A DNA stretch of 14,511 nt from the NCBI GenBank assembly GCA_964574605.1, contig CAZNOK010000130.1, forward strand, positions 1-14,511. The letters are read 5' to 3'. Positions 8,416-14,511 of this stretch are shown piece after piece. Below the pieces are notes generated by a model that saw nothing but the letters and a program-made list of their open reading frames with translations, was not told the origin of the DNA and searched no databases. Position numbers and translations under genes: made by a program. This stretch comes from CAIKAP01 sp964574605. Lineage in GTDB: Bacteria > Verrucomicrobiota > Verrucomicrobiia > Palsa-1439. Numbering within the stretch: position 1 is the first letter of the stretch; each line of letters begins with the position of its first letter.

Positions 8416-9594
8416 ATGAGAAGAAATGCAACACGAGGACCCGGTATGCTTGCATCCATGCTGCTGGTGGCAACCGCGGCTTTTGCGGATGGGGATTTTG
8501 AGCGGGTCGCCATTTTCCAAGCTCCGGCTGGACAGAGCGCAATGTACGCGCAGTTCACGCCGCTGCGCGATGGCCAGTTGCTTTGCACGTTCCGTCTCTC
8601 GCTGAAGGACGGTAACAATCCTTGGACGGTGCCGGGCAGCAAGATCGTCTGCGTTCGCAGCGCCGACGGCGGACGCACTTGGTTCAAGAAGCCGGTGTTG
8701 ATTTATCAGGACAAAGACAGTTCCTCATACACGTCGCAATGCGGGTTGGGTTATCAGGCGCGCGATGGCACGATTCTGGTGCCGTTCTACGTGGTCACCA
8801 TGACCGGCGAAGGCCGGCCGGAACACATTCATTGGAACTTCATGGCCGTCAGCCGCGACGGCGGCGAAACTTGGCATTGTCGCAACCTGCCGAGCGAACC
8901 GTTCCTGACCAATCCCGCGTACGGCGGCTTGCACCGCTCCCGCGACGGACATCTCTGGATGGTCGAGCGATGCCGGGGCTACGGACTGGACTTGGCCGAC
9001 GCCTATCTCCGCAAGAAATCCTGGCTCGACGTGCGCGCTTGTGTGCGGATCGTCGAGTCTCGCGACGAAGGACGCAGTTGGTTGCCGTTGTGTTACGTCG
9101 GTTACGACCCGACGCGCGCCGCGCAGACATCGCGCTTCCCCGTCGAGTTCAAAGAGGACGAACCCGCGCTGGCACACTTGCCTTCCGGCAAAATCCTGCT
9201 GGTGGCGCGGCCGTATCTCTATCAAGCGGTCTCGACCGACGGCGGCAAGGACTGGCAGATCGGCCCCAGCAACCTCACCCGCTCGCCGCAGAAATCGAAG
9301 GACTATTCCGGCTTGAGTCCCGTGCTCTGGCACAGCCCGGCAGGACCACCCGGCGGCACGACGTTGCTGGCGTATCACGACCGTTGGGGCGAGCACGCAA
9401 AGGAAGGCGGCATTTATGTCAGCGCCAGTCACGACGAAGGCAAGACGTGGGGACGGCCGGTCTTTCTGGCGCCGGGAGCGTATCCGTGTCTCTACGAGCC
9501 AAGCCCCGGCAAAATCATTTGCGGTCATTACAGGTCGAACGCGTTGTTGGAGGCTACATTCTTTTCCGTGCCACTTCCCATCGCCCCAAAATGA
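8416..9594 (+). CDS. Sialidase-like (BNR/Asp-box) six-bladed propeller protein, exported
   Basis: A 392-residue protein with an N-terminal signal peptide (basic MRRNATR, hydrophobic MLASMLLVATAA, likely cleavage after AFA at residue 24). Five Asp boxes mark the beta-propeller: SADGGRTW (82-89), SRDGGETW (146-153), SRDEGRSW (215-222), STDGGKDW (273-280) and SHDEGKTW (338-345). Such propellers belong to the sialidase/neuraminidase superfamily, but I do not see the N-terminal RIP motif of true sialidases, so 'sialidase-like' is safer than sialidase. Two starts are possible: ATG 8416, which gives a proper basic signal-peptide N-region, and ATG 8446, which has GAGGA at 8435-8439 in good position; I prefer 8416. 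The stop shares ATGA with the beta-helix gene that follows. An 84-base gap separates it from the ceramidase-like gene; no clear terminator or promoter is seen there. Confidence 0.82.
   Translation: MRRNATRGPGMLASMLLVATAAFADGDFERVAIFQAPAGQSAMYAQFTPLRDGQLLCTFRLSLKDGNNPWTVPGSKIVCVRSADGGRTWFKKPVLIYQDKDSSSYTSQCGLGYQARDGTILVPFYVVTMTGEGRPEHIHWNFMAVSRDGGETWHCRNLPSEPFLTNPAYGGLHRSRDGHLWMVERCRGYGLDLADAYLRKKSWLDVRACVRIVESRDEGRSWLPLCYVGYDPTRAAQTSRFPVEFKEDEPALAHLPSGKILLVARPYLYQAVSTDGGKDWQIGPSNLTRSPQKSKDYSGLSPVLWHSPAGPPGGTTLLAYHDRWGEHAKEGGIYVSASHDEGKTWGRPVFLAPGAYPCLYEPSPGKIICGHYRSNALLEATFFSVPLPIAPK
8435..8439 (+). promoter_or_regulatory. Shine-Dalgarno-like site favouring an alternative start at 8446
   Basis: GAGGA sits six bases before an in-frame ATG at 8446, whereas the ATG at 8416 has no good ribosome binding site. 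If used, the product would start MLASMLLVATAAFA and lose the basic N-region. Confidence 0.4.
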
Positions 9595-11597
9595 ACTCAT
9601 TACACTCGATTTTCCTCATGACGTTTTGGCTGGCTGCTGCATCAGGCCAAACCAACGCGTGGCTCAACGTCCATGACTTCGGTGCATCCGGTTCGACGTT
9701 CGAGACGACCGCCGCGACCACCGCTGGCTCGAAGCAGATCGCCGTCACCAACGTCGGCGATTTCAAGGTCGGCCACGGCGTGATGATCTCGAAGTGCCAC
9801 CCGCATTTCACGCGCTGCATCCTGAAATCACCGGAGAATCCATACGCCACAACACCGCTCGGCGACGCGGCGGAACTGCGCGGCTACGACGGCAGCAGCG
9901 GCAGTTGGTTGGTGTTCCTCGTCGAGATCAACAACGCCGACCCGATCACATTCCGTTGGAGCGATGACATGGCGCGGACGTGGAAGGGGACGAAAGTTCC
10001 CGTCACGCACGACTGGCAGCCGCTCAGCGGCGGCGTGGACATCAAACTCAAGAAGCGCGACTGGCAACCGGGCCACATCATCACGTTCCAAGCGCGCGAC
10101 CTGTTGGTCAGCAAGATCGAGAAGATCGAAGGCAACGTGCTGACACTTGCCGACGCAGCGACGCGAACGGCAAAAGACGTGGTCGTGCGGCATTGTGACA
10201 GCCGCGCACTGCAAGCGACTGTCGCGCAAGCGGTGAAAGAGAAACGAAACGTCTTCATCCCCGCAGGCCATTACCGGCTGACGAGCGGCTTGTCGGTGTC
10301 GAATCCAAGCGGAACTGTCATCGAAGGCGTCGGAGGCGAGACGGTGCTCGATATCTCGGAAGGCGCCGGCACGTGCGTGAGCCTGCGGGGCGGCACGGAT
10401 GTGACTATCCGCAACTTGCGGATGGTTGGTCACACCGGATTGGGTGAGGGGCCGGGTTGGCACAGTTTCAAGACGAGCAGTGGCAAAGCCTGCTGGCCGG
10501 TTGGATTGAAATCGTGTTCAGCCATGCACATCACGAACACCGAGCGGGTGCTCGTCGAGAATTGCTACGCCAGCAAGATGAATTGCGAGGCGTTCTACTG
10601 CCAAGGCAAATCACGCAGCGGCACCAACGAGCCGCCGGCCTACACGAAGTCGTTGACCTACCTCCGATGCTCGGCGACCAACTGCGACGGCAACGGTTTC
10701 AACAACAACGATTTCGCTGAGAACACCAGCGTGTTACACTGCCGCATCGTGGATGTCGGCGGCTGCACGTGGGAAGGCGCGTCGCGATTTGTGCGGTTCA
10801 TCGGCAACTACGTTCGCAACGCCGGCACCGTCGCGATGGGCAACATCCGCAGCCGGGCCGAGCACTTTGAACAACTCGGCTCCGGCCAGCACATCGTCGC
10901 CGACAACGTCTTCGAAGGCCGCACGTTCTACAACGGTCGCCCCGGCGGCTACATCATCCGCGCGTGCGACGGCGCCACACAAGTGATCGTTCGCAACAAT
11001 ATTTTTGTGAACTACAACTCCTGCGGCATCGAAATCATTCCCAACCCCGATCCGCGCAGCCTGCCCACAAGCCACTGCACCATCAGCGGTAACATCATGG
11101 ACATGACCGCCATCGGCGAGCCGTCGCGCCCCCGCACCGCCATCCACGTCGGCGCATCCAGTGTCATCATCAGCGACAACCAGATTTACACGCGCGGTGA
11201 GTGCGACCGCAACGTGACCGCCATCCGTCTCACGAAACCAGCCATCAATCTCCTCGTCCACGACAACCTCGTGAGCAACTGCGGCACCGGCATCGTGAGC
11301 GATACGGCCTCTTCCGTCGTCGGCGAGATCGTGGACGCGACGACCTTCAAGGCCGGCCGCGGCGCGATCTCGATGGAGCGTCGGCAATCGCATCGTTATC
11401 GTAGCTGGAAACTCGCGTGGTTTCGCGGCGCGAAAGCTGACGGTTTTTCCGTTATCGAGTCATTCGACCCGGAGACGTTACACTTCAAACTCAAACAGCC
11501 GCACGCGATGAAAGTCGGCGACCGCTTCGAAGTCGTTGCGCCTTCAGAGAACTGGAACCTCCACGACAACATCATCACCGGCTGCACGCAAGAATAA
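9591..11597 (+). CDS. Right-handed parallel beta-helix (pectate-lyase-like) protein, exported
   Basis: A 668-residue exported protein. The N-terminus (MNSLHSIFLMTFWLAAASGQ) is a signal peptide. Next comes a pectate-lyase-superfamily opening, NVHDFGASGS (26-35). Residues about 115-165 contain an Asp-box-like WSDDMARTW (123-131). From about 205 a classic beta-helix runs (VFIPAGHYRL 221-230; VTIRNLRMVG 271-280), with stacked N-rich rungs such as VIVRNNIFVNYNSCGIEI (465-482) and VIISDNQIY (525-533). At about 575-652 a non-helical module interrupts, then WNLHDNIITGCTQE ends the protein abruptly. Cysteines are frequent (about 19). Such folds usually bind or cleave polysaccharides; no catalytic set can be assigned. 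The frame is also open upstream, back to 8622, but that part is a shadow of the sialidase-like gene; ATG 9591 shares ATGA with its stop. No Shine-Dalgarno precedes it, suggesting translational coupling. Confidence 0.8.
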   Translation: MNSLHSIFLMTFWLAAASGQTNAWLNVHDFGASGSTFETTAATTAGSKQIAVTNVGDFKVGHGVMISKCHPHFTRCILKSPENPYATTPLGDAAELRGYDGSSGSWLVFLVEINNADPITFRWSDDMARTWKGTKVPVTHDWQPLSGGVDIKLKKRDWQPGHIITFQARDLLVSKIEKIEGNVLTLADAATRTAKDVVVRHCDSRALQATVAQAVKEKRNVFIPAGHYRLTSGLSVSNPSGTVIEGVGGETVLDISEGAGTCVSLRGGTDVTIRNLRMVGHTGLGEGPGWHSFKTSSGKACWPVGLKSCSAMHITNTERVLVENCYASKMNCEAFYCQGKSRSGTNEPPAYTKSLTYLRCSATNCDGNGFNNNDFAENTSVLHCRIVDVGGCTWEGASRFVRFIGNYVRNAGTVAMGNIRSRAEHFEQLGSGQHIVADNVFEGRTFYNGRPGGYIIRACDGATQVIVRNNIFVNYNSCGIEIIPNPDPRSLPTSHCTISGNIMDMTAIGEPSRPRTAIHVGASSVIISDNQIYTRGECDRNVTAIRLTKPAINLLVHDNLVSNCGTGIVSDTASSVVGEIVDATTFKAGRGAISMERRQSHRYRSWKLAWFRGAKADGFSVIESFDPETLHFKLKQPHAMKVGDRFEVVAPSENWNLHDNIITGCTQE

Positions 11598-11600
11598 GCC

Positions 11601-11630
11601 ATGAACTCTTACTCACGGAGGAAACGATGA
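11601..11630 (+). other. Nine-codon micro-ORF before the oxidoreductase gene
   Basis: ATG at 11601 opens a frame MNSYSRRKR ending in TGA at 11628-11630, which overlaps the ATG of the next gene as ATGA. It starts three bases after the beta-helix stop and contains the GGAGG ribosome binding site of the oxidoreductase. It may be a coupling leader, a remnant of a gene start, or chance. Confidence 0.25.
11617..11621 (+). promoter_or_regulatory. Ribosome binding site of the Gfo/Idh/MocA gene
   Basis: GGAGG lies five bases before the ATG at 11627, a strong site that fixes this start. Confidence 0.8.
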
Positions 11631-12718
11631 AGAAAGACATTGGAATCGGTCTGGTGGGAATCGGCATGGGACTCGACCTTTGCGCGCTGAACGCGGACCC
11701 GAACTCGCGTTTCGAGGTGCGTGGCCTGTGCGCGGGCACGCGGGAGAAGCTCGAACGGGCGCAGAAGAAGACAGGCGTCGAGTTCATCACCACGGACTAC
11801 CACGACCTGCTCAAGCGCAGCGACATTCACGTCATTGCCCTTTTCACTCCCGACCATTTGCACGGGCGGCAGTGCGTCGAGTCGCTGGAGGCCGGTAAGC
11901 ACGTGGTCGTCACCAAGCCATTCACAACCGGCCTCGATGAGGCTGTCCAAGTTGCCCGCCTCGCGGACGCGAAGCATCTCAAGGTGCTCGTGGGCGAGAC
12001 GTGCCGGTTCTACACGTCGTTCATGGCGGCGAAGAAACTCCTCGACGAGGGCCGACTCGGCGACTTGGTGTGGGCCGAGGCATGGTATGTGCATCAACTC
12101 GGCGACGCGCTCTTCGACATCACGCCGTGGCGGCTCACCGTGCCGCAGGATTTTCTCTACGGCGGCGTCTGTCATCCGATGGACTCGCTCGTCTGGTTCA
12201 TGGGCGAGGTCGAGGAAGTGCACGCCTACGCAACCAAGAGCACGCTCGTGCCGCGTTACCCGTTGCCCGAGAACTTCATCATCAACGCCCGGTTCCGCAC
12301 CGGAAAAATGGCGCGTCTGGTCGGCTCGTATGGCATCGTGCAACCGCCGTATCCGATGATGGGACTCGCGTTCTACGGCACGCGCGGAAGCGCAGTCGCG
12401 GACTTCACCGATTTCGAGCCGACATCGTTGAAGGTGCGGTTGGACGAGTCGCAGTCCGCCGGCTCCGCCGACACGGACGTCGGTCGCACGCAGCAAAAGG
12501 CTGCGCGCATCGAGTACACCTACCCGGCGGACATGCTCGGCGCGTATGGGCAGGGGCTTGCCGTGCAACGCTACATGGTTGACTTCGAGGCTGCTATTGT
12601 AAACGACCGCCGCCCCGCGATTGACGCTTGGGAAGGAGTGAAAACCATCGCCGCGCTCGCAGCCTGTTGGGAGTCCATCCGGTCGGGCAAGCCGGTGAAA
12701 GTGCAGAATAAGTTCTGA
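11627..12718 (+). CDS. Gfo/Idh/MocA-family NAD(P)-dependent oxidoreductase
   Basis: A 363-residue sugar or cyclitol dehydrogenase-type protein. The N-terminal Rossmann fold shows GLVGIGMG (8-15) as the dinucleotide loop, TPDHLHG (74-80) and the catalytic-lysine segment VVVTKPF (93-99); most family members have EKP here, so the Thr before Lys97 is a variation. The C-terminal alpha/beta domain contains YGGVCHPMDSLVWFMG (178-193), the family's Gly-Gly...His-x-x-Asp helix, with H183 and D186 as candidate catalytic or substrate residues. No signal peptide or Tat motif is visible, so it is probably cytoplasmic, unlike its neighbours. The gene has a strong ribosome binding site and lies 33 bases before the TIM-barrel gene; such pairs often act on the same sugar by oxidation and epimerisation. 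The substrate cannot be deduced. Confidence 0.9.
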   Translation: MKKDIGIGLVGIGMGLDLCALNADPNSRFEVRGLCAGTREKLERAQKKTGVEFITTDYHDLLKRSDIHVIALFTPDHLHGRQCVESLEAGKHVVVTKPFTTGLDEAVQVARLADAKHLKVLVGETCRFYTSFMAAKKLLDEGRLGDLVWAEAWYVHQLGDALFDITPWRLTVPQDFLYGGVCHPMDSLVWFMGEVEEVHAYATKSTLVPRYPLPENFIINARFRTGKMARLVGSYGIVQPPYPMMGLAFYGTRGSAVADFTDFEPTSLKVRLDESQSAGSADTDVGRTQQKAARIEYTYPADMLGAYGQGLAVQRYMVDFEAAIVNDRRPAIDAWEGVKTIAALAACWESIRSGKPVKVQNKF

Positions 12719-12737
12719 TTCTTGTTAAAACTTCAGC

Positions 12738-12743
12738 GAGGAG
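12738..12743 (+). promoter_or_regulatory. Ribosome binding site of the TIM-barrel gene
   Basis: GAGGAG lies eight bases before the ATG at 12752. It shows that the start is this ATG, directly before a Tat signal, rather than the TTG at 12722. Confidence 0.8.
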
Positions 12744-12751
12744 CACACACC

Positions 12752-13651
12752 ATGACACGACGAGAGTTTCTAGGCCGGGCGGCGACCGCAGCGGTTGGCG
12801 GCTGGTTTGCGGCGCGGCAGAACGCGCTGAGCGCGCCGCCGGCCACAGGCTGGCAGATCGGCTGTTACACGCGGCCTTGGGCGGCGTGCGAATATGGCGA
12901 AGCATTCGATGCCATCGCCGAGGCGGGGTTCAAATACATCGGTTTCTCAGGAATCAAGTCGGCCACTAAACGGGTGATCGGCCCGGCGACGCCACTGGAA
13001 GAAGCCGCGAAGATGGGCGAGGAAGCTCGACGGCGCGGCCTGCAAATCCCCAACGCCTACGGCGGCGCCTTCCCCAGCGACCGCTCAGTGCAGGATGGCG
13101 TCGCCAGCTTGCGGCGGATGATTGACAACTGCGCCGCCGCCGGCGTCTGGTCAATGATGGTAGCCAGCTTGGGCACGGAGAAGACTTACCAGAACCACTG
13201 CAAGGCGATTGCCGAAGTGTGCGACTACGCCGCGGAGAAAAAGCTGGGCATCGTGTTGAAACCGCACGGAGGACTGACCGGCCCCGGTCCGCTGCTCCGC
13301 AAAGCGGTCAACGCTGTGCGACACAAAACTTTCTCCGTGATGTATGACCCCGGAAACATCTACTTCTACTCCGACGGTGCGGTTGATCCCGTTGAGGACG
13401 CCGCCGTGCTCGACGGCATTGTCAGCGGCATGTGCGTGAAGGATTACCAGCATCCCAAGAACGTGGCCGTCACGCCCGGCACCGGCCAAGTCAAGTTCCC
13501 GGCGCTGATGGCGCGACTGGCCAAGGGAGGGTTCACCCACGGACCGTTGCTCATCGAGACGCTGGCTCCCGGCGATCCCGCGCAGTTGATTCGCGAGGCC
13601 CGCAAAGGCCGCCTGTTCGTCGAGCAGTTGGTAAAAGGACGAAGCAAATGA
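12752..13651 (+). CDS. Tat-exported sugar phosphate isomerase/epimerase-type TIM barrel
   Basis: A 299-residue protein of the xylose-isomerase-like / AP-endonuclease-2 TIM-barrel superfamily, which includes sugar epimerases and isomerases. Residues 1-28 form a twin-arginine signal (RREFLGRA at 3-10, then a weakly hydrophobic Ala-rich stretch), so the folded, probably metal-bound protein should be exported. The barrel begins at GWQIGCYTRPW (33-43). Metal-site-like positions are H172 in LKPHGG, D199 in MYDPGN, the CVKD element (228-231) and E269 in LLIET, together with the GTGQVKFP loop (243-250). The usual first metal glutamate (LExH-type) appears replaced in LKPHGG, so catalysis may differ. 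Its stop shares ATGA with the SGNH gene. The product, substrate and direction of reaction are not deducible. Confidence 0.87.
   Translation: MTRREFLGRAATAAVGGWFAARQNALSAPPATGWQIGCYTRPWAACEYGEAFDAIAEAGFKYIGFSGIKSATKRVIGPATPLEEAAKMGEEARRRGLQIPNAYGGAFPSDRSVQDGVASLRRMIDNCAAAGVWSMMVASLGTEKTYQNHCKAIAEVCDYAAEKKLGIVLKPHGGLTGPGPLLRKAVNAVRHKTFSVMYDPGNIYFYSDGAVDPVEDAAVLDGIVSGMCVKDYQHPKNVAVTPGTGQVKFPALMARLAKGGFTHGPLLIETLAPGDPAQLIREARKGRLFVEQLVKGRSK
13633..13639 (+). promoter_or_regulatory. Ribosome binding site of the SGNH hydrolase gene
   Basis: AAAAGGA lies eight bases before the ATG at 13648, inside the end of the TIM-barrel gene. It supports this start over the longer open frame that reaches back to 13432. 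Confidence 0.6.
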
Positions 13652-14484
13652 AAACGATCCTCGCGCTTCTCATCCTCGTGGCGGCGGTTACGTCGCGCGG
13701 CGAACACGACGGCGGATTGCAAATCCTCCTTCTCGGCGACAGCACGGCGGAGGGGAGTATCCCGCGCAAACTTGTGCCGCAAGGGCCACACTTGGAGGAC
13801 GTGATTCGTCTGATGCTCGCGGCGGAAGGCGATTTACCGCCGTGCAAGGTCATCAATCTCGCCTTGAGCGGTGAATACATTCGCCGGCTGATTGATACCG
13901 GGCGATACGAGAAACTGGCGTCGAAGTTGCCGGGACTCGATTACATCCTTGTCCGTTACGGCCTCAACGACGTGGCCAAGCGCGAAAACTTCGATGCAAA
14001 CTTTCCGAAAGATTTCCAAGAACTGATCGCGCGACTCCGCAAGGATCATCCCGCGGCGACCATCATTCCGATGACGGTCATCCCGATGGCGTTCAAGCCT
14101 GAAGGCGAAGACACCGCCAGCAAACGCATCAACGATCTTGTCTGCCGTGTCGCCAGCGAGGAGAAGCTACCGATCTTCGACATCTATCCTCGTTACTATC
14201 AGGAGTTGAAAAAGGGGCCGAATATGCTGAATTACCGGCGGTTCCCCTTGGCGAAGATTCCGGAAAAATATCGCGAGTTCGTCAAGCCGTTCGTCATGGA
14301 AGGCAAAGACCCCAGAGTGGTCGTCCTCGACAACCGGTTGGACGCGCATTTTGGCCATCTGCCGGGCTGGTTTGATGACCGGCACCCGAATCTCGCCGGC
14401 TATCACGTCATCGGCGACGAAACGGCGAAGTTCCTCGCACCGATGATCCGTGCGAAGCACAGCAAATCCACCACGAAACCTTGA
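13648..14484 (+). CDS. SGNH/GDSL-type esterase-like hydrolase, exported
   Basis: A 278-residue protein with a signal peptide (MKTILALLILVAAVTSRG) followed by the SGNH fold: block I LLLGDSTAEG (27-36) with nucleophile Ser32, block II-like LALSGEY (71-77), block III YGLND (104-108) with Asn107, and block V DDRHPNLAGYH (243-253) giving a D243-x-x-H246 pair. All four SGNH positions are therefore present, so it is probably an active esterase, for example removing acetyl or other acyl groups from a glycan. A proline/lysine-rich insert (about 185-225) separates blocks III and V. The frame is open upstream within the TIM-barrel gene, but the ATG at 13648 with the ATGA overlap and a ribosome binding site marks the start. 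Acyl substrate unknown. Confidence 0.87.
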   Translation: MKTILALLILVAAVTSRGEHDGGLQILLLGDSTAEGSIPRKLVPQGPHLEDVIRLMLAAEGDLPPCKVINLALSGEYIRRLIDTGRYEKLASKLPGLDYILVRYGLNDVAKRENFDANFPKDFQELIARLRKDHPAATIIPMTVIPMAFKPEGEDTASKRINDLVCRVASEEKLPIFDIYPRYYQELKKGPNMLNYRRFPLAKIPEKYREFVKPFVMEGKDPRVVVLDNRLDAHFGHLPGWFDDRHPNLAGYHVIGDETAKFLAPMIRAKHSKSTTKP

Positions 14485-14497
14485 CGCACATCGAGCT

Positions 14498-14511
14498 ATG
14501 AAAAACAACAG
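14498..14511 (+). CDS. Possible start of a further gene, cut by the window edge
   Basis: An ATG at 14498, 13 bases after the SGNH stop, opens a frame beginning MKNN that is cut by the window end. The lysine-rich start would suit a signal peptide, but only four codons are visible and the upstream GAG is a weak ribosome binding site. Confidence 0.35.

Noticed and set aside
8622..9590. Upstream open part of the beta-helix frame, lying under the sialidase-like gene
   Set aside because: The translation is rich in Arg, Ala and Gly without a fold signature, whereas the other frame has five Asp boxes. The real start at 9591 has a signal peptide and an ATGA overlap.
13432..13647. N-terminal extension of the SGNH hydrolase frame
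   Set aside because: It lies inside the TIM-barrel gene in another frame; the ATG at 13648 with ribosome binding site and signal peptide is clearly the start.

Overview
This window looks like part of a chromosome from a member of the Planctomycetota-Verrucomicrobiota-Chlamydiota group, most likely a Verrucomicrobiota bacterium of the Pedosphaera/Limisphaera kind. That placement is inferred from the omega-subunit style, the GC-rich coding and the mix of exported sialidase-like, beta-helix, ceramidase-like, Gfo/Idh/MocA, TIM-barrel and SGNH genes. No rRNA, tRNA, CRISPR array, insertion sequence or integrase is visible, and no gene-free stretch exceeds about 90 bases.

Region 1 (1-3199, + strand) is housekeeping: the C-terminal half of DnaK, then GroES and GroEL, closely spaced and probably co-transcribed. 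A GC-rich hairpin follows GroEL, and then a small RNA polymerase omega-like gene. Region 2 (3236-6336, - strand) holds two large polytopic membrane proteins joined by an ATGA stop/start overlap: a GT-C-like protein and a DUF2079 protein. They converge on rpoZ and diverge from smpB. Region 3 (6389-6922) is smpB, whose stop overlaps the GTG start of the next gene.

Region 4 (6919 to the right edge) is an accessory cluster, all on the + strand: a neutral/alkaline ceramidase-family protein, a sialidase-like protein with five Asp boxes, a large right-handed beta-helix (pectate-lyase-like) protein, a Gfo/Idh/MocA oxidoreductase, a Tat-exported sugar isomerase/epimerase-type TIM barrel, and an SGNH esterase-like hydrolase. 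A further gene may begin at the last 14 bases. Tight overlaps and strong ribosome binding sites suggest one or two operons. Five of the six products carry an export signal and the oxidoreductase appears cytoplasmic. A reasonable reading is recognition and breakdown of a decorated glycan or glycolipid: esterase and amidase-like trimming, beta-helix and beta-propeller proteins acting on the polymer, then redox or epimerisation chemistry on released sugars. The substrate cannot be read from the sequence.

I found no convincing wholly new defence or mobile system. The most distinctive points are the composition of the accessory cluster, an Asp-box-like motif inside the beta-helix protein whose C-terminus ends abruptly, a 9-codon micro-ORF overlapping the oxidoreductase start, and the smpB/ceramidase overlap with an extended SmpB tail.
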